Notes: generated by a model from the sequence alone, not told the origin. A stretch of DNA of 64,000 bases from Lamellibrachia columna (GCA_963662155.1 OY759269.1:10231600-10295599); one strand, 5' to 3'; shown: positions 1-12,775, counted from the stretch's first letter. Program-made: numbers and translations.

Positions 1-179
1 CTGGGGCTTTTTAGTTAAGTTAAAGTATTATGATAAAATATCCATTACTTTCTAAGTGTTGTAATTGTTTAGATGGGCATTAATTCCTTCATACGGCGGC
101 CGTTTTGTTTGTTTTCATGGAAATGGGGGTCTGGCATGAAAATTGCCATTATATGTTTTACTAAAAAAAAACTAGCACA

Positions 180-2905
180 CTAATCAGCAATGTGGCATAT
201 ATGGGGGTTCTAAAAATCTCCCGGTCAAAGATTTGCTGTCTACACCAAGAAGAGGTAGGGCATCTTGATCGGCTCTTGGACGATCTGGAAAAATTCAGGC
301 ATCCACAGTCAAGGTGTGGCATTAATCCTCTCGTCTGAGTATTCGTGTGGTATGCTTTCTTAAGAGGCCGTTTCACTGAGGATGGTCAGTGTCAGGGTCA
401 AAACCAGAACTGGCGTGTGAATCGTCATCGATGTATATGCACCAGACTCATCTTACCCTGATGACCAATGCCTCGACTCCCTGGATCTGTTCCAGTTAAT
501 GACCAATGCCGTCCAAAATTGTGAAGAACTACAGGTTCAGGGTGATTTCAATGCAAAAGTGGGTGTCGATCAACATTCTTCCTGGCCAGAAGTTGTTGGA
601 AAGTTTGTGCTGGGCCGTGCGAATGACGACAACTGCTACAGTTGTGCGATATAAATGACCTCGTCATTGCCAACACAGTGTTTCAACATGTCAACACTAG
701 GAGAGCCACGTGGATATCACCAGATGGAGGAACCATGAATCATATTGACTATATTTTTGTCCAGAAGAAACTCAAAATCCAGCTGAAGAACTGTAAGACA
801 CAAAGACCGGCAGAAGTTGGCTTAGATCACTTCTTGGTCATAGCAAATATAGATATCAAACCTTGTGTTTCAAGATTACACAGGAAAGTAGTCAGGAGGT
901 ACGATGTGGATAAGCTTTGTGACAGAGAAAAAAGGCAAGAGTTGCATGTGAAGATTGATGGAGCCTTTGAACATCCACTGGAACTTAGTGGTAGACCAAT
1001 GGAGGAACTTTGGTTTAATTTCAAAGAGACAAAAAACTCAATAACCGAAAAGGTGGTTGGCTTCAGACGTAGGAAGCGTTTCGTCAATCTTCCATCAATT
1101 CTAGCAACAGAGGGCGAGGACAGGAGAAATGCACGCACAGAGTATTTGAAGAACATCTCAAATGCAGAGATGCGTGAACCGTACAGAGATAAGAACAGAC
1201 CAGTGAAGAAAGCTATAAGAACCCACAAGATATGTGAGAACCGTACAGAGATAAGAACAGACCAGTGAAGAAAGCTATAAGAACCCACAAGATATGCGAG
1301 AACCGTACAGAGATAAGAACAGACCAGTGAAGAAAGCTATAAGAACCCACGAGAGAAAATAACTTGAGGAAAATATATCATTTATGGAGGAGGATTTCAA
1401 GAAAAACAACTCGCAAAATGTGTTTTAAAACGTGCGAGAACTCAGCAACAGGCCATGTAAACACCTCACGGCTGCAAAGGATGGTGAAAACCTAAAACAT
1501 CTAAATAGCTCCAGATGAGGTGTTGAAATGCTGGGAAACACACTTTGAGAAACGTCTTAACACAAATTGGCCAATATCAGAGGAAGCACTTGTCGACATT
1601 CCAGATAACATCCTTGGACTGGTTGGATCACCATTCTCAACAGAGGAGATACAGAAGACTGTCAAAGCTATATAGTAAAAGAAAGCGCCTGGTGTTGATC
1701 GCGTAACGGCTGAAACTTTGAAAGCAGGACGAGAGAAGATGGCTGAGATGCTCGTGAAAATATGCAATGCAGCATGGCATCAGGAAAGGTTATCAACATA
1801 TTGGTGCAGAAGTATGATAAACCAATTACATAAGATATGGTGCAAGTTAACACGGTCAAACTAACGAACTACTGGTTTCTCTGATATCCAACCCAGGGTA
1901 AGGTGTTCTGCAAGGTAATACTCATGAGGATATATGACATCATTCACACATATCTATCAAAGCAGCAGTTTGGATTCACGAAGAACAGAGGGGCAGCAGA
2001 TGCTGTCTCCTTTGTGCGACAGATCGTGGAAAAAGCAAAAGAGCACCAGGTCCCGCTGCAATTCAGTTGTGTGGACTTCAAGGCTACATTTGATGCTATC
2101 TGTAGAGGGGCACTGTAGAAGATGTTAAGGTATATTAGGGTGAATCCCAAGAGCATATCACTAATTGAAGCTATGTATGATAATGCTGAATGTGCAATCG
2201 TCATCAATAATCAACTAACAGAGTGGTTCAGAGTGGAAATAAGACTGAAACAGGGCTGTTTGTTATCACCTATCCTGTTCAGTTTGTTCCTGGACTTCGT
2301 CATGGTAGACCTGACGAGCACACGCGAGAAGTTAAAGCTAGATACCAACCTCAGCTTTGACATCAGATATTCAGATGACACAACAATTATGTCCACCGTG
2401 TTTGAGAAGTTACAAGTCTCAACTGAAGAACTACAAGCTGCCTGTAGGAAATGGGGTATAAAAATTAACTTCTCCAAATGCAAGGTCATCACATCATCAG
2501 AGAAACATATTACTGTGGAAGGCGAAGAAATGTGGGAGAGTTATGTTTCTTGGGGACCGTAGTAATATTAGTCGACGCATAGTCTTAGCATCGGCAGCCT
2601 TTGGTAGATTTATTAATGGCATCTTTTCAAACAGAAGCATCTCAACAAGACTGAAAATAAGTTTATATGGGGCCCGTATACTGCCAATGGCAATCTATTG
2701 TGCGGAGGCTTGGACTGTACGATCACAAGAGATTCCATCTCTTGAGGTTTTTGATGTTTTAGTGTTGCCAGGGCGGACAGACAAAACTAAACATAGTTCG
2801 CCAAGGATTCGCGATGTGTAAAGTTCTCAAGAACTCCGTTTGGTGAGTAAGTAAGTAAATAAGTAAATAAGTAAGTAAGTATGTAAGTAAGTGAATAAGT
2901 AAGTT
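180..2905 (+). mobile_element. Non-LTR retrotransposon (APE endonuclease + RT), decayed, copy A
   Basis: Broken LINE on the plus strand. The endonuclease region (about 400-870) shows a GDFNAKVG motif near 550, then NDLVIANTVF, TWISPDG and IDYIF, typical of AP-endonuclease LINEs of the RTE/Jockey type. The RT region (about 1,900-2,560) shows motif A (VDFKATFD), motif B (LKQGCLLSPILF) and a catalytic YSDD at about 2,370. The C-terminal YCAEAW region follows at about 2,700. The frame is broken by several frameshifts and stops, including a TAG at 2,116-2,118 inside RT. It ends in a TAAG-type microsatellite (about 2,846-2,905). A 62-bp segment is repeated three times at about 1,175-1,352. The element is inactive. 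The clade within APE-type LINEs is not settled by eye. Confidence 0.88.
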
Positions 2906-4198
2906 AATTTATTTCCTCCTCACCATCATCATGTACAATATTAGACAAATAAAAGCAACGGAGATGAGGTGGCTACCAGAGGGGCTAGCGTACATTAAGT
3001 GTTTCCCAGTAGTCACATTGATTGGGTACAACATAAAATGTTAAAAGGGTAGGATTCAGTTTTATAAATAATGTGTGCGTGCGTGTATGCATATTTGTAA
3101 CTCTTTTTAAAACTCTACTAGATGTCAGCTCATTAATAAGATTTTTGTTCTTTATTAAGTCATCTGCATTTAAAGAGGCTCTCCCAGTTTTGGTCGTCGT
3201 TTGCCTTTTCATCGTTGTATGAACCACTATCATGTAACTCATTCTGTACACATTGCAACATTCGTTGCATTCTATGCATTTGTTTGACAAACCATGTGAA
3301 AGATTGCCTACTAAATCGATTGACAGCTTAAACGAGAGAGCACATTTCTTTACATGAGGCGTGTCCTTGGGCAAGTTGGCCAGATAACATTCGAGAAAGA
3401 TCTTGATCTGCAGGTGGAAATGGATGTGATGGAGCAGCTGGGGAATGTGTTGGAAGATGGGAAAAGAATATTTGTGGGACCTTAGATCGAGAAGAATGTC
3501 CAACAGGGCTTAATGAGATTTTGACCATTTGCAATAATTAGCTAATACATGTATAGAGCACTTCAGAAAGTTAAGTTTCGATCATGTTTAGTGGTGCTAC
3601 TGTTATAATTAATATGTTATGATATTTGATATACAAGGTGCATGGATAGATTGTATTGTATATCTATAGATATATGATGAAGACTGGGTGCTCTACTGTA
3701 TAAACATTGGGCCTCCAGTGGGTTATTGCAGTACAGCAGCATGAATGTCACTGGTCCATGCTTGCATCACTTTATCATGTATCAACTGATAACGGCTCAG
3801 CGGTCTTGTTTTACTAACGGGTTTTCTATTTATGTCTGTGGTTAGACCACACTTTATTTCCACATCGGCAACCATTGTAACGGTTCTTCGTATTCCTGGA
3901 AAAAATTTCCTATAGTAATAAAATAAGGGTATGTAATTAAATTTGACATCTTAATTTTAATATCAACAACAAATCTGTGTAAACCACTGGCCAGATAGTC
4001 GGGATTTATGTTGCATGTTGTTAGATTTTGTTATCTCTAAGTTGCGTAGTTCCTAAACCATGATTTTTGTTTCACTTTAAAGATGTATTGTAAAATATCA
4101 CTATAAAATTTTATTTAATCTTAAAAACATTTAAATGAGAAAATGTACATAATGTTTCATTTGCATCTAGAAAATAGTGTGTTTCCTGGGCAGCACAA
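2906..4198. other. Intergenic, no gene seen
   Basis: AT-rich sequence without a supported gene. A minus-strand frame of 172 codons (2,985-3,503) is open in both duplicate copies. The three differences I see between copies in that frame all change the amino acid, so there is no sign of coding constraint. Confidence 0.6.
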
Positions 4199-4372
4199 GT
4201 CTCACACCATCGGTTACACCAACATTGTCTCACACCATCGGTTACACCAACATTGTCTCACACCATCGGTTACGCCAACATTGTCTCAAACCATCGGTTA
4301 CACCAACATTGTCTCACACCATCGGTTACACCAACATTGTCTCACATCATCGGTTACACCAACATTGCCTCA
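4199..4372. repeat. 28-bp minisatellite, about 6 units
   Basis: Head-to-tail repeats of a 28-bp unit containing CATCGGTTACACCAACATTG. Copy B has about 7 units at 36,208-36,405. Open frames through it are a product of the repeat. Confidence 0.9.
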
Positions 4373-5321
4373 CCATTTTAAAATCACAGTCTGATTCGAA
4401 ATTTTAGAATACCAATACATAAATAATAGACATAAACATAAAACAAACATTAAGAGTGTACGGATATATTATTTATAAATAATTAAATATAATTTAAATG
4501 CACTGCAAAAATAGATAATATAGATATATAATTGTATGTATCCACTAATCACTAAATAAAACTATGCTTGCAATTTTGTCAAGATGTCGAGCATCTGTGA
4601 AACAAATGCGAAGAAAAGTAAACATAAAATAATTGAGCTGTTGTTGATATTATATTTCAAATATCTAATTTAACTACATACCCTTATTTTATTGACATTG
4701 TAGGAAACCTTTTCAGAAATCCAAAGAAACGTTATAATGGTCACCTATGAAAAAAAAACAATTGTCTAATCCAACCAGCTGCATCGTCAGTTATAGTGGC
4801 TCCGCCAAACGAAGTACCTGAGAACTTCGATGCAACGTGAACAGCAGGTATTATTTTTTGATCACGTGACATGTCAAGTAGCATGAGTGTATTTGTGGTA
4901 GAATTATGTGGAGAAGTTTGGCAACTGTAGGTGCCCGTTTTCACGGTTATTTGGCGTGCGTTGTTAAACTACAAAAGTACCGACGACCGCGGCGCACCAA
5001 TATTTTGTAGGCAATGGTCGACCTCAAATAACAACACACGTAGGCTGTTAAACTGGTCCAATATATAAGTAAGAAGATTCGTATTCGTAGCCATATACGA
5101 ACAGTGGTACGTAACTTTGACGCTTTCACACAAGTCAGCTTAATACGTGGCTCAACTTTCTTGATTTCGACATGCAAGAAGGCGACATTCGTCGAGAAAT
5201 ATGAAGCAACCAGGGTCGATGTTATTTTGATTAAAATAATTGACACTGAAATGAGAGCTTTGACACATCAACTATTTAAACATACTGCAGAATATCATGA
5301 TAAAACTGGCTGGCTGCAGTT
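4373..5321. other. Intergenic, no gene seen
   Basis: AT-rich sequence conserved in copy B (36,406-37,361). Short open frames on both strands show no recognisable domain. Confidence 0.6.
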
Positions 5322-5322
5322 A

Positions 5323-5366
<44 letters not shown>

Positions 5367-5367
5367 C
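5322..5367. repeat. (ACGC)n microsatellite
   Basis: About 11 ACGC units. Copy B has about half as many at 37,362-37,384. Confidence 0.9.
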
Positions 5368-5666
5368 ACAGCGTCGGCCTGTTAGGCATAAATAAGACTG
5401 TGGTATATAATACTTGCATTTTCAGTACAACCTTGGTGAATTGGGTTCTCTCAACCTGGCGACATGGTAAAAGTGATTTTAAATAGTTCATGAACTCCAT
5501 TTTTATGCGTGATGAGACGGCGCTGTTGTAGCCGAAGACAATTTTTATCATTCTTCCGTCTCCACCACCGGAATGCGGAATGTTTATGGAGTGTAACCTC
5601 AGGCGTTTTATCGAAGGCACTGGTCCACGTTGAATGCCAGCAAAATCATCTGCCAGGTGTTAGATT

Positions 5667-5718
5667 CCCTGGTCGAGGTGTACCATAAGCATATGCTTAT
5701 GATACACCTCGACCAGGG
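5667..5718. repeat. 52-bp palindrome
   Basis: Inverted repeat with almost no spacer. The arms begin CCCTGGTCGAGGTGTA and the centre is ATAAGCATATGCTTAT. Two mismatched positions lie near the centre. It is conserved at 37,672-37,723 in copy B with a different mismatch. Confidence 0.9.
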
Positions 5719-6033
5719 TATTCATGCAGCAAATCATTTCAGTATTACCAGCTGTATAGCTTATCCAGAGACGCATAAATTTGAGCTACAACCAACAATT
5801 AAAACCAGTTGATAGGTTATCTTGCTTGAAAACAATGTCTCTAGTATCTTATTACCGCAATGGAACACATTTGGTTTTACTTGTGAAGTGTCAGATGGCC
5901 GTTTGGTGAACACGACGCCTGCTATGTATAAAATAGTCGGCTGAGTCTGCCTACGTAACACTTTCCAAATTGTTTGTCTGATACCATGGTATACCTCTTT
6001 AGCAACATTTAACTTCTCGGAGATACCAAACAT

Positions 6034-6200
6034 ATGTACGCACACGCACGCGCACGCGCACGCCACGCGCACACGCACGCGCACGCGCTCGCGCTCACGG
6101 ACACACACACACGTACACACACACGCACGCCGCACACACACACGCGCACACATACGCGTGCACACAGCGCGCGCAAACACAAGCACACACAATCGGCTGG
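6034..6200. repeat. CA/CG-rich microsatellite tract
   Basis: Mixed ACGC, CACA and GCGC dinucleotide-type repeats. The copy B equivalent (38,041-38,225) contains a long pure (CA)n run instead. Confidence 0.85.
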
Positions 6201-6359
6201 CTATATGAAAACAAGTTTGTGGTAAATAATACTTGTTTGTTCTATCAAATCTTGGCGCAATGTGTTCAGTCAACCATGACACAGCGTGTCCGGTCAACCA
6301 TTGCGCTATGCTAATTGTGCCTGTTTTAAAATAACTCTTGACAAATGTGAGGCACATGT

Positions 6360-7486
6360 ACACAACAACCACACATATACGTACAACCACACATATACGT
6401 ACAACCACACATATACGTACAACCACACATATACGTACAACCACACATATACGTACAACCACACATATACTTACAACCACACATATGCCTACAACCACAC
6501 ATATACGTACAACCACACATATACGTACAACCACACATATGCGTACAACCACACATATACGTACAACCACACATATACGTACAACCACACATATACGTAC
6601 AACCACACATATACGTACAACCACACATATACTTACAACCACACATATGCGTACAACCACACATATGCGTACAACCACACATATACGTACAACCACACAT
6701 ATACGTACAACCACACATATACGTACAACCACACATATGCGTACAACCACACATATACGTACAACCACACATATACGTACAACCACACATATACGTATAA
6801 CCACACATATACGTACAACCACACATATACTTACAACCACACATATGCGTACAACCACACATATACGTACAACCACACATATACGTACAACCACACATAT
6901 GCGTACAACCACACATATACGTACAACCACACATATACGTACAACCACACATATATGTACAACCACACATATACGTACAACCACACATATACTTACAACC
7001 ACACATATGCGTACAACCACACATATACGTACAACCACACATATACGTACAACCACACTTATGCGTACAACCACACATATACGTACAACCACACATATAC
7101 GTACAACCACACATATACGTACAACCACACATATACGTACAACCACACATATACTTACAACCACACATATGCGTACAACCACACATATACGTACAACCAC
7201 ACATATACGTACAACCACACATATACGTACAACCACACATATACGTACAACCACACATATACGTACAACCACACATATGCGTACAACCACACATATACGT
7301 ACAACCACACATATACGTACAACCACACATATATGTACAACCACACATATACGTACAACCACACATATACGTACAACCACACATATACGTACAACCACAC
7401 ATATACGTACAACCACACATATACGTACAACCACACATATACTTACAACCACACCTATACATACAACCACACATATACGTGTCGTG
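6360..7486. repeat. 18-bp minisatellite, about 62 units
   Basis: Units of ACAACCACACATATACGT in a long head-to-tail array. Variant units (ACTTAC, GCGTAC, ATGTAC) recur at regular spacing. ACTTAC variants lie near 6,469, 6,631, 6,829, 6,991, 7,153 and 7,441, so spacings are 162, 198, 162, 162 and 288 bp. This indicates a higher-order repeat of nine units (162 bp). Because 18 is divisible by three, several frames on both strands are open for about 400 codons. These are not genes. Copy B has only about 10 units (38,415-38,600). Confidence 0.97.
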
Positions 7487-8263
7487 GTTCGGTGGTAGAA
7501 ATAACCTGATGGTTTATCGAATTGACCAATTCTGAAGACTGGCCAATTTACACAAACGTCCGTTTTCACCACCGGAATGCTGAACGCTTACGGATTGTAA
7601 CGGCAGGGAACTCTCACAAGACATTGGTCGGTGCTGACTGTCAGCATTACCGTCTGCCAAGTAATAGAGCTACCTGAATTAAGGTCAACCTTAAATAGGG
7701 TATTATTGCAGTAGTCAGCACGTCAGTGCTACGAACGTGTGATGTGTCCAGAGACACGTTCGTATTAGCTACAATACTGGTGTAGCTAATACGAACGTGT
7801 CTCTGGACACATCACACGTTCGTATTAGCTACAACCAGCAATTAAAACCAGCTGATTGTCCACTTCACTTGCTACTGGTACTACTCACTTGTCCCGAGTA
7901 TGTTATTTCCCCATCGGAACACATTTAATTTGACTGATGGTATTCGTTCACCACCAGATCTGCCCGATGACGTGTATGTTATTACTGTCCGATGACGTGT
8001 ATTACCACCAGCTCCAGATGGTCTTGTGGTGAACAGGTCGTCTGCGGTGAACGACGAGGCCGAGTACGCAGCACCATCCTGTCTGATTCCAGGGTATACG
8101 TCTTACTCCACACGTAACTTTTCGGTGTTGACAAGACACCCTCACGCATGAACACATATATAAACACATACAAACGCACACGCAAACGCCCACACGCGCG
8201 CGCACGCACGCACATTCACGCGCGAACACGCACGCATACACGCGCTCCCAGATATATACAAAC
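7487..8263. repeat. Member of a local dispersed repeat family
   Basis: Segments such as CACCGGAATG.GGAACG and CTGACTGTCAGCATTACC recur, diverged, at about 5,560-5,830, about 7,560-7,870 and about 48,150-48,300, plus the copy B equivalents. No protein function is recognised. It also holds the palindrome at 7,731-7,823. Confidence 0.6.
7731..7823. repeat. 93-bp inverted repeat (43-bp arms, 7-bp loop)
   Basis: The left arm begins ACGAACGTGTGATGTGTCCA. The right arm is its reverse complement with almost no mismatch, separated by ATACTGG. Copy B keeps it at 38,903-38,995 with a few changes. Confidence 0.93.
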
Positions 8264-8452
8264 GCAGAACTGATGTTGTTACACCCGCAGAACAGATGCT
8301 GTTACAACTGCAGAAGTCATGTTGTTATACATGCAGAACGCATGTTGTTACACCTGCAGAAGTCATGTTGTTACACCTGCAGAACTCATGATGTTGCACC
8401 TGCAGAACTCATGTTGTTACACCTGCAGAACTCATGTTGTTACACCTGCAGG
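8264..8452. repeat. 23-bp minisatellite, about 8 units
   Basis: Units of CTGCAGAACTCATGTTGTTA plus CAC. Copy B equivalent at 39,436-39,624 with the same unit number. Confidence 0.92.
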
Positions 8453-8898
8453 ACAACTGCCACGACGTGTATTGTGACCGACATACAAAGACAAAGGCTT
8501 TAGTTTGTGTTTTCTCGTTCAATACAAGCGCACGCAACATTGCAATTACCTTTGTGGAAGACTGGCCATGTGTATTTTTTTTTCATTCCAGGGTGTAATT
8601 CCAAACGCTGTTTTTAAAAGTAAGCTTCGTTGGTTATACAACGTTTGCCTTGAAACGTAAGATAATATCCTGCCCATGAGTCACATCAGGTAGCATTCAA
8701 AGAAACTGTTTACCAAAGAGCTGCAATCGAGTTTATCAGGAAGTTTAACTTCGTTGATACGAAGCCATTGCGCAACGTATCGGACAGCACCTGCATAACT
8801 TTAGATAATATTGATACAAAGGCAGCATTGTCGAATGCCGACTCACTCAAGAAACGTCCGACGTCGTAGCAATATGGGATCAGCAGACGCAAACCCAC

Positions 8899-9134
8899 AC
8901 GCACACTCACACGCACACGCACACGCACACGCACACGCACACGCACACGCACACGCACACGCACACGCACACGCACACGCACACGCACACGCACACGCAC
9001 ACGCACACGCACACGCACACGCACACGCACACGCACACGCACACGCACACGCACACGCACACGCACACGCACACGCACACGCACACGCACACGCACACGC
9101 ACACGCACACGCACACGCACACGCACACGCACGA
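8899..9134. repeat. (ACGCAC)n hexamer array
   Basis: A nearly pure hexamer run of about 235 bp. It produces long artefactual frames (His-Ala, Arg-Val or Cys-Ala dipeptides). Copy B has about 135 bp at 40,070-40,205. Confidence 0.95.
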
Positions 9135-9385
9135 ACACTCACACGCACACGAACACGCACACGCAAACCCACACGCACACGAACACGCAATTCATCCAAA
9201 TCATTCGCAAAGTTTCCTGGAAGTCGTTCTGTTCAGCTATAAGGCTGTTTTGTTTTGAGCTCGGCATGAACATGATATATTTTATTTGAAGAAATGCACA
9301 GTCATGTGTCAATCTTATGTAGCATATTGCGGTGCACTAAATAATAAACAATGATTAAAATATATGAGTTTAAATGCTCCGTTTA

Positions 9386-9619
9386 GTATCATAATGCATA
9401 CAACGTTACATATTACGTCATATCACATAGTACCATAATGCATACAACGTTACATATTACGTCATATCACATAGTACCATAATGCATACAACGTTACATA
9501 TTACGTCATATCACATAGTACCATAATGCATACAACGTTACATATTACGTCATATCACATAGTACCATAATGCATACAACGTTACATATTACGTCATATC
9601 ACATAGTACCATAATGCAT
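9386..9619. repeat. 44-bp tandem repeat, about 5 units
   Basis: Units contain CATAATGCATACAACGTTAC and TACGTCATATCACATAGT. Copy B has a single unit near 40,845-40,885, so this array expanded in copy A only, or collapsed in B. Confidence 0.93.
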
Positions 9620-9639
9620 ACCTGTGATTATTAGCAGAG

Positions 9640-10195
9640 GTTAGAACATTGACATCGTTTTACAGATAAAAAAAATGGAACCGTTCCAGAATATTTTAAA
9701 GACATATTTATTGGTAATGAAAATGTATCACATAGACCCAAAGGCAAAGAAAGGCACCCCAACGCTTTACAGATACAATAAATAATTGTCCCCAAACTGT
9801 GACTGTAACATCCAGATTAAACAATCTAATCTCGCCTTTGTTTCAGACATACAATATCACAATTACTTCAAGAACACTTTCTTCCACACATTGCCATGGA
9901 GAAAATGAACACAAATTCCTATCAAGGCTTTGTGAATTACTCAAAAAATACATCATAAGTAAATATGACTCGGAATGTTATATTAATAACTGATACACCC
10001 GCAAACGAGGCAGCTGAAGCCTAGAAATGTATGGTATGCCTTCGTCAACATTATCATGATAAACTGCATTAATTAATAATTCATAACTCTGTAATATAAT
10101 ATTATACTGAATACTCATTCAGTAATACTACCACAATACTATCAAAACAGTTGATATTCGAGTTCCTCACAATACACTTTGTAAATAATAAATTT
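9640..10195 (+). mobile_element. Probable 3' tail of a decayed LINE
   Basis: Matches copy B 48,745-49,315. The short frame at about 9,860-9,990 ends in a run (LCELLKKYIISKYDSEC) like the C-terminal tail of CR1/L2-type LINE polyproteins. In copy B the adjoining sequence is a recognisable LINE C-terminus. Inferred, and weak on its own. Confidence 0.35.
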
Positions 10196-11054
10196 GGAAC
10201 TTCTCTGTAATTATTACGTTCTCTGTATTTATTACAATAATGCTAATTTTATTCGATTCACATATGTTTAAACAAATAGTATTCACATTATTTGCACTAT
10301 ATGTAGTTTTGTTAGTAGTATTATCACTGTTATATTTGTTGGCAAAGTTAGCAACTCCACATCTGTTCGTGTTTGTACACTCAAGTCCAGCAGCATTAAT
10401 AATGATTACTGCACCATACGTAGTAGAGGGAGGCATGCACCATAGCGATAGTCCAGGTGTTAGTGCAGGCCTCCCTGGATCATCAAAACTATGTCAAATA
10501 TACAAACTGTTATTTGACTCTGTATGTATGATGTAAACAAAGAAACTTCACTTCACTTCAGTTAGAAGGCGCTCACGCAAACACTCACTCACTCATACAC
10601 TGAGCCACACATTGACTGTAACACACACACGCGCGCACACGCACACACGCACGCACGCATGCACACTGACTGTGACACACATGCACACACGCACACACAC
10701 ACGCACTCATATATACACACACTAACTGTGACACACATGCACACACGCTCGCTCATACGCACACATGCATACAAATACACATACACAAATGTACACATAC
10801 ACCCGTACACACGTACACGCATACGTTCCTGTTTCGGTGCCATACGAATGTTAATTTATGAGTCGGCATGTCACGTCTGCATCAATGTCAGTGTAAGGGA
10901 CATAGTTGCCACCCGTCGTGTTGTGTTGTTCATTGATGCACACAGAAGTTTTCGAAATTTCCCACTTCAGCCCCAATGCATGTAAACAAACGGTACTAAT
11001 GCTACTTTACTACCGGGTTGACGAAATCACGAGTCGCGTTCCAGTCGTATATTC
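10196..11054. other. Copy A-specific filler with CA-rich microsatellites
   Basis: No gene recognised. 10,570-10,830 is dominated by CACACA/CGCACA repeats. A 98-codon open frame at 10,240 is hydrophobic, low in complexity and absent from copy B, so it is not called. Confidence 0.5.
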
Positions 11055-11345
11055 TATGCACCTAATGGCAATGTTTCCTGTATTACGGACGCTCGGGTAT
11101 GCGTGCGTGCGTGCGTGCATGTTCGTAAAACTTCATAATCAAACCTACAAAATTGGAACACTTATTTGTGTAGAAATCCCACTCAGCCAAAGCCACCTTC
11201 TCTGACAGTCGCGTTTGACTGAATCTCCTGGCTCTGTAGGGTCTTTCTCGCTAGATGGCGCATCAGTAGAATCTCGCAACAACGACTCCCGGTGTTAAGA
11301 ATATCCGCTTAAAAGAATCTTTGAAATCTCCGTTCTGGCCTGTTA
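11055..11345. repeat. About 290-bp direct repeat, left member
   Basis: Diverged direct repeat of 12,028-12,320. Both contain ATTACGGACGCTCG, CTCAGCCAAAGCCAC, CTGGCTCTGTAG, CTAGATGGCG and TCCGCTTAAAAG in the same order. The pair flanks the LINE fragment at 11,638-12,027. Confidence 0.75.
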
Positions 11346-11637
11346 TACGTACCCATGGATGTAAGGAACATAGGATATATGGAACAATTTGACCGAGTCC
11401 CAACACGTACCAACATAATAAGACCTGCGTACGTTACTAGCGTAAATATTTGTACCATAATTATGTACCACTCATGAACTTTGCCAACTTAGACTGAATT
11501 GAATTTGAAAGATATTTGTTAACGTCACCTGTTGTTTACAATCATGATTAACCGAAAAGGTGAATTTAACAAATCATGTACATTCTGAATTTATATAATA
11601 TAATTGTTTTACCTACGTTGATCAACGAGCAGGGAAT

Positions 11638-12027
11638 ATGCAAGAAGATGTTATCAACCGAATTACCAATTACAGCCATAATGTAGCATTATTTATCGAC
11701 TACTACAACAAACAAGTGCCCAAGAAAGCCAATCAGATCATGCGCAAAACCACGTTGAGACATATTCTCCTATTTGACAGTGAATGTTGGACCTTGATAA
11801 AGAGACTTGAAAGTCAAATCACTGTAGCAGACATGAAAGTCATACAACCGGTATGTGGCGTCATGGGACATGAAGCGAAATGATCATCTCTACAGGGACA
11901 GAATTATAGAAGAGATCAAGGTGAATAAGTTAAGACGGTTTGATCATGTGATGAAAACAGAAGGTGATTATGTTACAAATTTGGCACTAAGCTTGAAGCC
12001 TGAAAACGCTGCGGAAAATTCATATTG
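11638..12027 (+). mobile_element. LINE C-terminal fragment
   Basis: Two frames together show KTTLRHILLFDSECWTLIKR, then MKVIQPVCGV, then LRRFDHVMKTEGD, the usual C-terminal block of LINE polyproteins (SECWTL, then LRWFGHVMR). A frameshift at about 11,880 separates them. Copy B (50,750-51,290) keeps more of the 3' end. Confidence 0.75.
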
Positions 12028-12320
12028 TCTATGCACCTCGTGACAATATTTCCCGTATTACGGACGCTCGTGTAAGCTTGTGTGCATGGTAGTAAAATTT
12101 CTTATTCAAGCCTACAACATTCGAACATTCATTTGTGAAGAATCCCTCAGCCAAAGCCACTTTCTCTGACCATCGACTTTGACCGCGTGTTCTGGCTCTG
12201 TAGTGTCTCTCTCACTAGATGGCGACTCTGTTTGTTTTTAAAACTCATTGGAATCTCGCTATAAGGACGCCAGCTGTAAGGAACGTCCGCTTAAAAGGAA
12301 CAACTTAAAGGGAAAACCCG
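12028..12320. repeat. About 290-bp direct repeat, right member
   Basis: Partner of 11,055-11,345 with the same ordered blocks. In copy B the right member is at about 51,300-51,590. The left member is partly replaced by a hAT end. Confidence 0.75.
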
Positions 12321-12775
12321 ACGCCTTCCCCGTCAACCAGGAAGACGCACACTTCAATTCCAGCCACGTGATATAACGACAATGACAACCGTCGATGATA
12401 CTTTTTACAACATAACCGCAACCGTTGATCAGGAAGTCAAGCTTCGTTACTTGCCTACTTCCTTTGCAATTGTGTAACGCAAATTAGGGGAGAGCACATA
12501 TGATTTGTATCCATATTGATATAAAATACCATTGTTGAATGCTGACTCATATTTGAACGTCCGGCGTTGCAGCGATGCAGTATCAGCAGATAACGTAACT
12601 AATTCTAGGTTTTCTATGAATACGACAATCAGTGCGTTAGCTGCAGAAATCAGAATGTCAACAGTGTAGGAGCGGCAACAACACTGCGCAAAACTATGTC
12701 AAATGATTTCATTGCAACGTAGCTAAAGTCATCGTGATTCGCAATCCATGTAGTGACGCCGACACGTAGACACAT

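Noticed and set aside
2985..3503. 172-codon minus-strand frame, open in both copies (also 34,993-35,511)
   Set aside because: The three copy differences I see all change the amino acid, no domain is evident, and openness alone is expected at this level of identity.
5761..7572. 603-codon minus-strand frame and similar 380-400-codon frames on both strands
   Set aside because: Created by the 18-bp minisatellite, whose period is a multiple of three; the flanking parts have no domain and the frame is not kept in copy B.
8264..8452. CRISPR-like direct repeats (23-bp, 28-bp and 18-bp arrays)
   Set aside because: Units abut head to tail without unique spacers, and the genome is eukaryotic. They are minisatellites.
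8710..9242. Arg-Val, His-Ala and Cys-Ala repeat proteins
   Set aside because: Translations of the ACGCAC hexamer array on either strand.
10240..10536. 98-codon hydrophobic frame
   Set aside because: Composition is explained by AT-rich simple sequence; absent from copy B.
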